NCBI GenBank assembly: GCA_017520545.1
Contig: JAFXFM010000022.1
Span: 1-64,000 of the forward strand
Length of the DNA: 64,000 nucleotides
Direction of reading: 5' to 3'
DNA from: Alistipes sp.
GTDB lineage: Bacteria > Bacteroidota > Bacteroidia > Bacteroidales > Rikenellaceae
Part shown: in pieces, positions 35,880-41,835 of the stretch
Layout: each line of letters starts with the position of its first letter
Numbering within the stretch: position 1 is the stretch's first letter
Position numbers and translations under genes: made by a program
Notes under the pieces: generated by a model
Told to the model about the DNA's origin: nothing
Databases searched by the model: none
Seen by the model: the letters and a program-made list of their open reading frames with translations, nothing else

Positions 35880-36005
35880 CAGCACCTAAAAGTTGTATAA
35901 AAGGAGGATTTTCAAGGCTCGCGAAGCGCGGGAAACCGCAGCATACTCGGCGTATGTGAGGATTTCGAGCACAAGCGTAACGCAGAAAATACCCTTTTAG
36001 ACGGC
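35880..36005. repeat. Single diverged copy of the 129-bp repeat family
   Basis: The block between tig and its terminator has the same order of landmarks as the repeats at 54-437: an A-rich start, a GCG-rich segment, GCAGCATA, a short loop, TATGTGAG, and an AAGC/GC-rich end. Its hairpin is CATAC-TCGGC-GTATG (35942-35956) instead of CATAG...CTATG. The inner pair G-C is swapped to C-G on both sides. Relationship to the tandem array is inferred from this layout; overall identity is moderate. Confidence 0.55.
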
Positions 36006-36007
36006 TT

Positions 36008-37333
36008 TTAGAGGTTTTTTGCCAACTCTGCAAACTCCTCTGCCGACACAGCCTTCTCGGTAACCTTAACCTTCGAACGAACCGACTCCACAACCTTCTG
36101 CTCGTAGAGCTTCTCGTAGATCTTCTGGTTCTGCTCCTTGTTGTCGAGAATGTTCTTTGTGAAGTTCTCGAGCATCTCCTCAGGAGCATTAGGCATACCG
36201 TACTGTGCGAACTGTGCCGCAGCCAAAGCCTTTGCCTCAGCCTTAGCCTCGTCTGCCGAAACCTTAATCTCCTCAGCCTCGATTACGCGACGCTGAATAT
36301 AGTTCCAAGTGAACATTTTGAGGAAGGCATCGAAATCCTTCTCGATATCCTCCATTGTAAACTTACCCTCGTTGATAGTGTAGAGCCAACGCTTCATAAA
36401 CTCGGTTGGCATCGAGAGGTTAGCCTTCTCAATCAGGAAGTCGCGAACAGCGAATGTGAAGAGGTAGTCGCTTTCGCGCTTCAACTCCGCCTCAATCTGT
36501 GCATCGATAAATGCATCGAGCTCCTTCTCATTGGTTACATTACCCTCAGGGAATGCCATCTTAAAGAACTCCTCGTTCAACTCAGGATTTGCAAACTGAC
36601 GAATCTTGGTAATCTCCAACGAGAACTTAGGGTTGATACCCTCCAACTCGTTCTCCTTAACTCCAAGAATCGAAGCACGCTGTGCAGGGTTCTTGTACAA
36701 CTCATTGATATCAACCTCGGTCTTGTAGCCGACCTTCTTGCCGATGAATGGCTTGCGCTCCTCGTCCGACATCGAAATAAGGCCGACATAAGCCTCCTCG
36801 ATACGGATATCGCCATTGTCGAGAGTTACATTCAATGCCTCGTCCTTCTTCACCTTATCAACGTCCTTCAACGAACCATAACGACGGAGGTAGTTATCGA
36901 GGAACGACTCGTGCATCTTCTTGTCGATATTGATCTTGTTGTAGGTAATTTTATCCTTTGCAGTGAGTGCTACATCATACTTTGGTGCAACGCCATACTC
37001 GAATACGAACTCGTGAGTAGTGTTGTTATCAAAGTCGAAATCGCCCTGCTCCTCCGCAGGAATAACGTCGCCGATATAGTCGATCTTCTCCTTCTGCAAG
37101 TACTCAAATGCAGCGTTCGACGCTACACGATACGACTGCTCTGCAACTACACCCTTGCCATACATCTTCTTGATAACGCCCATAGGTACCATACCCTGAC
37201 GGAATCCCGGAATGTTAGCCTTGCGCTTGTAGTCGCGAAGCATCTTCTCAACCTCGGCTGCATAATCTGCCTCCTCAACAACGATGCGAAGCAATGCCGC
37301 ACCCTGTTCTTTCTCAACCTTTGTAATGTTCAT
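36008..37333 (-). CDS. tig: Trigger factor
   Basis: Ribosome-associated chaperone and prolyl isomerase. The 441-residue protein has the N-terminal ribosome-binding domain with a signature loop around IPGFRQGMVPMGVIKKMYG (residues about 38-56). A middle domain with little resemblance to a catalytic FKBP core follows, then a long helical C-terminal chaperone domain. The divergent middle domain is common in Bacteroidota trigger factors, so isomerase activity is doubtful. It heads the tig-clpP-clpX cluster. Its promoter uses one arm of the 33-bp inverted repeat described for 37401-37433. Confidence 0.93.
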   Translation of the reverse strand: MNITKVEKEQGAALLRIVVEEADYAAEVEKMLRDYKRKANIPGFRQGMVPMGVIKKMYGKGVVAEQSYRVASNAAFEYLQKEKIDYIGDVIPAEEQGDFDFDNNTTHEFVFEYGVAPKYDVALTAKDKITYNKINIDKKMHESFLDNYLRRYGSLKDVDKVKKDEALNVTLDNGDIRIEEAYVGLISMSDEERKPFIGKKVGYKTEVDINELYKNPAQRASILGVKENELEGINPKFSLEITKIRQFANPELNEEFFKMAFPEGNVTNEKELDAFIDAQIEAELKRESDYLFTFAVRDFLIEKANLSMPTEFMKRWLYTINEGKFTMEDIEKDFDAFLKMFTWNYIQRRVIEAEEIKVSADEAKAEAKALAAAQFAQYGMPNAPEEMLENFTKNILDNKEQNQKIYEKLYEQKVVESVRSKVKVTEKAVSAEEFAELAKNL

Positions 37334-37383
37334 AGTGTTTGTCTATTATTTTGTTTGTACTTATTTCCTCTCAAAATTCCGCG

Positions 37384-37415
37384 CAAAGATAATAAAAAAT
37401 AACGGAAAACGGAAA
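37384..37415 (-). promoter_or_regulatory. tig promoter within a heptad repeat
   Basis: On the minus strand TATCTTTG (37384-37391) is preceded after 20 bp by TTTC (37412-37415), supplied by the heptad array. The leader to the tig ATG is about 45 bases. Confidence 0.65.
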
Positions 37416-37433
37416 GCGGAAAACGGAAAACTT
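37401..37433. repeat. 33-bp inverted repeat, left arm, built of heptads
   Basis: Four 7-bp units of the form acggaaa, the third changed to gcggaaa. The whole 33 bp is the exact reverse complement of 39789-39821. It lies just upstream of the tig -7 box. Confidence 0.92.
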
Positions 37434-37439
37434 GAATAA

Positions 37440-37740
37440 ATCATAAAATTGTCATTGCGAGCGAGTGCAATGAGCGTGGCAATCTCCATTATTTTGGCTT
37501 TTAGCCATTAGCCATTTGTTTAATTTTATTGCAACGAATGGCATTCATTCGCAATGCTCACTGAATGACAATCGCTCACTGTGTTCGCTGAATGGCATTT
37601 AATGGCAAAAACATTCTCGCGCCTGCCATTCAGCAGTCGTTAGACTGCGAATGCCATTAAGGGTAGAATGCCCGAATGCCATTCTATGCCATTATCCTTT
37701 GCGCCACCCTAACGCCCCTAAAAATTAAAAAATCGCCATT
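37440..37740. repeat. Patchwork of short palindromic repeats
   Basis: No gene is visible here. The stretch starting gtcattgcgagcgagtgcaa (about 37452) resembles a dispersed repeat seen in many bacterial genomes. It is followed by many variants of GAATGGCATT and its complement. These include an 11-bp inverted pair, 37587-37597 with 37624-37634, and a GCAGTC-GTTA-GACTGC hairpin (37633-37648). Together they look like accumulated non-coding repeats. Confidence 0.65.
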
Positions 37741-37742
37741 TA

Positions 37743-37774
37743 TTTGCAATTTTTGAAAGGTTTTCGTACATTTG
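37743..37774 (+). promoter_or_regulatory. Promoter of the Ig-lipoprotein leader
   Basis: TTTG at 37743-37746, a 20-bp spacer and TACATTTG at 37767-37774, an exact match to the consensus. Transcription would start near 37781, about 200 bases ahead of the lipoprotein ATG. Confidence 0.8.
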
Positions 37775-37780
37775 CGATAG

Positions 37781-37981
37781 ATAATATGATGTATTATGCG
37801 TAACCTCACCAACATATCTTTGCCGTTGTCGGCTTCGACAACTTCTTTTAGGGGGGGGTATAGCGCTGTAAATCAAATAGTTACAAATTATAGGCGGGAG
37901 AGTGTCCGAGAGCATCTCTCCTGCCTTGCTGTTTTTTATCGTATCGCTCAATAGATGTTTAACCCCAAATATTTAACTATT
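37781..37981 (+). promoter_or_regulatory. Structured 200-nt leader with terminator-like hairpin
   Basis: The leader contains a 7-bp hairpin (GTTGTCG-GCTT-CGACAAC, 37825-37842) and a run of eight Gs (37851-37858). Further on there is an 11-bp hairpin with one G-T pair (37892-37902 with 37916-37926), followed five bases later by six Ts. The second hairpin looks like an intrinsic terminator lying before the gene, which is the layout of an attenuator. No known riboswitch core is recognised. Confidence 0.55.
37796..37954 (+). CDS. Possible 52-codon leader ORF
   Basis: An ATG shortly after the predicted transcription start opens a 52-codon frame ending TAG directly before 37955. The product would begin MRNLTNISLPLSASTTSF and has no signal peptide or known domain. 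The G8 tract lies inside it as AGG-GGG-GGG, so gain or loss of one G would shift its frame. Its last third is the terminator-like hairpin. That geometry would allow translation of the ORF to affect hairpin folding. Coding is unproven. Confidence 0.35.
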   Translation: MRNLTNISLPLSASTTSFRGGYSAVNQIVTNYRRESVREHLSCLAVFYRIAQ

Positions 37982-39541
37982 ATGAAAAACTATCTACTTT
38001 TAGCACTCGCAGCAGTGGCATTGTGCTTCACTGCTTGCAAAAAGGATAATCCGGAGCCAACGCCTGTTGCAGTTACGGGCATATCGCTCGATAAGACAAT
38101 GGTTGCTTTGGAGATTGACGAGAGCGCAACAGTAAAGGCTATCATTGCTCCAGAGAATGCCACCAACAAGGCGGTAGAGTGGAGCGTTGCCGATACCGCA
38201 GTAGCCACCGTGTCCAATGGTGTAGTTACGGGCGTAGCCGTAGGCGAAACCACCCTTACTGCAACCACCGCAGATGGCGGCTTCACTGCAACTATCCCCG
38301 TAAAGGTGGTTACCGAGAAGGTGGCGGTAACAGGAATTTCATTTGCTGGTTTCCTCTCAGGGGGCAATCCTACATTAAAGGAAGGTAAGTTTAGTTATAC
38401 ATTTGTAATGTTTACACCTGAAAATGCAACAAACAAGAATCTTACATTTACTTGCGATAAACCCGAACTTGTATCTATTCAGGAAGATGCTTCATCTCTT
38501 GACAATGGCTTTATGACATACACCATAACAGCTATTAAAGCAGGCGAAGTTGAATTTACCGCAGTGAGCGAAGACGGAGGTTTTACTCTTACCAAAACAA
38601 TGACAATACTTCCTATTGTTAAGGTTACAGAAATCGATGTTACTCCTAAAGATGCAAAAATCGAGGTGGGCGCCACAAAGCAGTTTGCCGCAGCAATAAG
38701 CCCGAGCGATGCCGATAACAAAGCGATAGAGTGGAGTAGTAGCGACACATCGGTTGCAACCATTGATGCTAACGGTTTGGTAACGGGTGTAGCAAAGGGC
38801 GAAGCAACAATTACCGCAACTGCAAAAGATGGCAGCGGAGTGAAGGGCTCGGCAACTATTACTGTTATCGTACCTCCAACCTCTGTAACATTCGACGGCA
38901 AAACAGACCAAGAAATCTATACTTGGTGGGGCAAAGAGGTTGATTTGAAGGCAAAGGTTACTCCGGAGGGAGCCTCGTTAAAAACACTTACTTGGCTATG
39001 GAATGATCCAAATGCTTCTTCAAACCCCGATGGCTTGAAATATAATGTAACAGATGATAAGGCGACATTGACCTACACTTGGCCAAGCCAAACATCGAAA
39101 CTCAGAGGCGTTAATGTTCGAGCCTTTTATGGCGATGGAAATACGGTATATGCGGAGGCAGATGTCTATTTCCAAACTTTTGCGTGGTTGCTTCGTTACT
39201 CTGGAAATGCCATAAACTACGAAGGTCTATACCCATTTGGTGAAGATTTTGATTACAAGTGTAATTGGGATAACAAAGAATCGAATAAGTTGGCATTTAT
39301 TGCATATTATCGTTCTTCTGGAAATGAAAATGCAAGGCCTCAATACTACAAAGAGTATTATATCCCTACATCGGAATATACTCTTACTTCTAGCGACCCA
39401 AGCAAGGTTAAGGTTACAAAGAGCGCAGACGGCGAATCGTGGGAGATTGAGCGCTTGAACACTACCGACCTTGCAGCGGTAACGCTGACCTATAAGTGTG
39501 GCGAACACACCCAGACCTATACTATCAACCTTATACCATAA
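37982..39541 (+). CDS. Lipoprotein with Ig-like (BIG_2) domains
   Basis: A predicted surface or outer-membrane lipoprotein of 519 residues. The lipobox ends at about Cys18 (CFTAC). Three Ig-like repeats follow at about 28-115, 118-212 and 213-298. Repeats one and three are classic BIG_2, with V-T-x-I, W-S-V/S-D-T-x-V-A-T and G-V-A-x-G-E/T-A/T-T-I/L-T-A-T. Repeat two and the C-terminal part (300-519, aromatic-rich, with DYKCNWDN and YYIPTSEYTL) are unrelated to known catalytic domains. These two regions are also more AT-rich, suggesting a mosaic gene. The start at 37982 is chosen because it opens a standard lipoprotein signal; an in-frame ATG at 37955 adds nine residues. Confidence 0.85.
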   Translation: MKNYLLLALAAVALCFTACKKDNPEPTPVAVTGISLDKTMVALEIDESATVKAIIAPENATNKAVEWSVADTAVATVSNGVVTGVAVGETTLTATTADGGFTATIPVKVVTEKVAVTGISFAGFLSGGNPTLKEGKFSYTFVMFTPENATNKNLTFTCDKPELVSIQEDASSLDNGFMTYTITAIKAGEVEFTAVSEDGGFTLTKTMTILPIVKVTEIDVTPKDAKIEVGATKQFAAAISPSDADNKAIEWSSSDTSVATIDANGLVTGVAKGEATITATAKDGSGVKGSATITVIVPPTSVTFDGKTDQEIYTWWGKEVDLKAKVTPEGASLKTLTWLWNDPNASSNPDGLKYNVTDDKATLTYTWPSQTSKLRGVNVRAFYGDGNTVYAEADVYFQTFAWLLRYSGNAINYEGLYPFGEDFDYKCNWDNKESNKLAFIAYYRSSGNENARPQYYKEYYIPTSEYTLTSSDPSKVKVTKSADGESWEIERLNTTDLAAVTLTYKCGEHTQTYTINLIP

Positions 39542-39561
39542 TCGGAAAGAGTGGTAGAAAT

Positions 39562-39590
39562 AAAAATCCGCCTTTCGGGGCGGATTTTTT
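39562..39590 (+). terminator. Terminator of the Ig-like lipoprotein gene
   Basis: An 11-bp stem, aaaaatccgcc with ggcggattttt, has a short loop and a T run. Confidence 0.9.
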
Positions 39591-39788
39591 ATCCTCAAAC
39601 AAGCCGAAAAGACCGCAATGTAATATCGGGTATCGAAAACGATACCCACCCCACAAGAGACACACACCCCACGCCCTCACGGGTATTAAAAATAATACCT
39701 ACGACATAGGGGGCATAGGAAATCTAATGAATTTAGGGGTTGGCGCATCGTTAAACTCACTAATTTCTCTAATCTCACTAAAAGCCAA
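39591..39788. other. Non-coding stretch with two related hairpins
   Basis: No gene is visible. Two 8-bp hairpins with AAAA loops lie at 39628-39647 and 39681-39700, with C-rich spacer sequence (several ACCCC runs) between them. The remainder is simple, T- and C-rich DNA with no protein signal. Confidence 0.7.
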
Positions 39789-39821
39789 AAGTTTTCCGTT
39801 TTCCGCTTTCCGTTTTCCGTT
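39789..39821. repeat. 33-bp inverted repeat, right arm
   Basis: An exact reverse complement of 37401-37433. It sits just upstream of the -7 box of the cyclotransferase gene, in the same orientation relative to transcription as the left arm is to tig. Confidence 0.92.
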
Positions 39822-39837
39822 TGTTTTATTAACTTTG
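39807..39837 (+). promoter_or_regulatory. Cyclotransferase promoter within a heptad repeat
   Basis: TTTC (39807-39810) from the heptad array, a 19-bp spacer and TAACTTTG (39830-39837). The -7 box ends 7 bp before the ATG, so the transcript would be leaderless or nearly so. Confidence 0.65.
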
Positions 39838-39844
39838 CGGAGAG

Positions 39845-40633
39845 ATGAAGCAATTTACGATCATATTTGTAGCCATTGCCACGCTTGCAGCGTGTGGTGG
39901 AACTGCGCCAAAAAGCGCAACAACACAGCAGGTTGAGCCACAATTTTACACCTACAAGGTGGTGGCGGAGTACCCCCACTCGCGCACAAGTTACACTCAG
40001 GGATTGCAGTTTATCGACGGTGAAATGTGGGAAGGTACGGGCGAAAATGGCCGTTCGCGCCTTATGCGCACCGACCTCGCAACGGGAAAAATCGTGGAGA
40101 GCGTAAGCCTTCCGAAGGAGGAGTTTGGCGAGGGGATAACCATCTTAGGCGACAAAATTTATCAGCTCACGTGGCTCAATGGCAAGATGCACATCTACGA
40201 CCGTAAAACGTTGAGACAACTCGCCACTCACAACTACAAAGGCGAGGGTTGGGGACTGACTTCGGACGGCGTAAAATTGTATATGTCGGACGGCACGAGC
40301 AACATTCGCGTACTCGACCCCGAGAGCCTCAAAGTTGAGCGATATATCGGAGTAACCGTGCGCGGTGAGTCGGTATTGTATCTCAATGAGTTAGAGTGGA
40401 TTGACGGCAAAATTTGGGCAAACGTATATACCACCGACCAAATTATCATCATCGACCCGAAAAGTGGCGTTGTCGAGGGCGTCATCGAACTCGCAGGCAT
40501 ACTCCCCGAAAATGAGCGCGACAGTAAGACCGACGTATTGAACGGCATAGCCTACGATGCAGCAACAAAACGCATCTTTGTAACGGGTAAAAATTGGAGC
40601 AAACTTTACGAAATCGAACTTATACAGAAATGA
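39845..40633 (+). CDS. Glutaminyl-peptide cyclotransferase lipoprotein
   Basis: Cyclises N-terminal glutamine to pyroglutamate in exported proteins or peptides. The 262-residue precursor has a lipobox at Cys17 (LAAC). It then has a five-bladed beta-propeller of the plant/bacterial glutamine cyclotransferase type (PF05096). The signatures are SYTQGLQFIDGEMWEGTGENG near residue 48, GWGLTSDG near 138 and LNELEWIDGKIWANVY near 180. In many Bacteroidota outer-membrane lipoproteins and periplasmic proteins carry N-terminal pyroglutamate, which fits this location. Its stop overlaps the start of the amidohydrolase gene (ATGA). Confidence 0.9.
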   Translation: MKQFTIIFVAIATLAACGGTAPKSATTQQVEPQFYTYKVVAEYPHSRTSYTQGLQFIDGEMWEGTGENGRSRLMRTDLATGKIVESVSLPKEEFGEGITILGDKIYQLTWLNGKMHIYDRKTLRQLATHNYKGEGWGLTSDGVKLYMSDGTSNIRVLDPESLKVERYIGVTVRGESVLYLNELEWIDGKIWANVYTTDQIIIIDPKSGVVEGVIELAGILPENERDSKTDVLNGIAYDAATKRIFVTGKNWSKLYEIELIQK

Positions 40634-41727
40634 TTACGGCAATTGAATTTCGCAGACATCTACATCGCCACCCCGAACTTTCGTTCGAGGAGGTGCATAC
40701 CGCAGAATATATAGAGCAGTGCCTCGATGAGGCGGGTATATCACACTCCCGCATAGCCGAAACGGGTGTTTTGGCAAAGATTGAGGGCAAGGGCGATTTA
40801 TCGAAAGCGGTGGTTTTGCGAGCCGACATCGACGCTCTCCCGATTGAGGAGCACACCGACTTGGAGTACGCATCGGAGAATTGCGGCGTAATGCACGCCT
40901 GCGGACACGATATCCACGCTGCGGTGCTGTACGGCGTGTTGGTACGTCTTGCCGAGAAACGCGACTTCGAGGGTACTATCTTCGGCATTTTCCAGCCGGG
41001 CGAAGAGTGCAACCCGGGTGGAGCATCGAAGGTGCTGGCAGAGGAGCCATTCGAGGGCTACAATGTCGTTGCTGTGATTGGCGAGCACACCGATAGCAGC
41101 TTGGAGGTTGGCGAGTTGGGTTTCTGCAAGGGGGAATTTATGGCTGCCAACGACGAGTTGCGCTTTTGGGTGCGAGGTAAGGGCGGACACGCAGCTATGC
41201 GCGAGCAGTTGAACGATACGGTAGGAGCAGCAGCCGATCTCACTACGGCAATCATCTGCGCGAACGACGACAAGACAGTAGTTTCGATAGGTCGTTTCAT
41301 CGCAGATGGCGCAACAAACGTTATCCCCGACGAGGTATATATGGAGGGTACATTGCGCACTTTTGACGAGCAGAATCGCTATGCGACAAAGTGCTACATT
41401 CACGATATCGCAATAACGCTCGACAACCACTACGGCACGACAACCGAGATGGATATCAACGAGGGCTACCCTGCCGTAGTGTGCGACGATGCGCTTGTCG
41501 ATAAAGCAGTTGCGTTTGCCATCGAGAGGCGTCTTTTGGTAAAGATGCTCGAAAAGCGATATACGGCGGAGGATTTCGGACACTACTGCGTAAAATATCC
41601 GTCGTTGTTCTACCGTTTAGGAGTTGGAACAGAAGCGGGTCGCAGCCACACCTCGACCTTCGCTCCCGACGAACGAGCCATAGAGGTAGGCATAGGCTTT
41701 ATGGAAGAGTTAGCAAGAAGGTTCTAA
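40630..41727 (+). CDS. M20-family amidohydrolase/peptidase
   Basis: Zinc amidohydrolase related to N-acyl-amino-acid deacylases (hippurate hydrolase type), 365 residues. Key blocks are RRHLHRHPELSFEE (about 9-22), VLRADIDALPIEE near 70, the metal site VMHACGHDIH near 95, and a second metal site with FQPGEECNPGGASK near 135, where the usual PAEEG reads PGEEC. The lid domain contains RGKGGHAAM. The ATG at 40630 lies in an ATGA overlap with the upstream cyclotransferase gene, so the two are coupled. An earlier in-frame start at 40594 would overlap more and lacks support. No signal peptide, so cytosolic. Substrate unknown. Confidence 0.87.
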   Translation: MITAIEFRRHLHRHPELSFEEVHTAEYIEQCLDEAGISHSRIAETGVLAKIEGKGDLSKAVVLRADIDALPIEEHTDLEYASENCGVMHACGHDIHAAVLYGVLVRLAEKRDFEGTIFGIFQPGEECNPGGASKVLAEEPFEGYNVVAVIGEHTDSSLEVGELGFCKGEFMAANDELRFWVRGKGGHAAMREQLNDTVGAAADLTTAIICANDDKTVVSIGRFIADGATNVIPDEVYMEGTLRTFDEQNRYATKCYIHDIAITLDNHYGTTTEMDINEGYPAVVCDDALVDKAVAFAIERRLLVKMLEKRYTAEDFGHYCVKYPSLFYRLGVGTEAGRSHTSTFAPDERAIEVGIGFMEELARRF

Positions 41728-41767
41728 TTAGTGAGTAGTTAAAAACTTTCAGCGCACCCCACTACCC

Positions 41768-41794
41768 CTATAACCCCCATAACCCCTATCATAG
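41768..41794. repeat. Short 9-bp tandem repeat, C-rich
   Basis: Three consecutive 9-bp units of the type CCCTATAAC lie in the 108-bp gap between the amidohydrolase gene and rnr. No promoter box is obvious here. Confidence 0.6.
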
Positions 41795-41835
41795 CCTGCG
41801 CCGTGACAAGGTTAGGAGTTCAAAAACTAAAAAAG

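Noticed and set aside
37401..39821. Transposon or invertible segment bounded by 33-bp inverted repeats
   Set aside because: There is no transposase or recombinase inside, and no target-site duplication was seen. Each arm is placed as the upstream part of a flanking-gene promoter. Inversion between identical arms would also leave both flanking promoters unchanged. Kept as a promoter-module observation instead.
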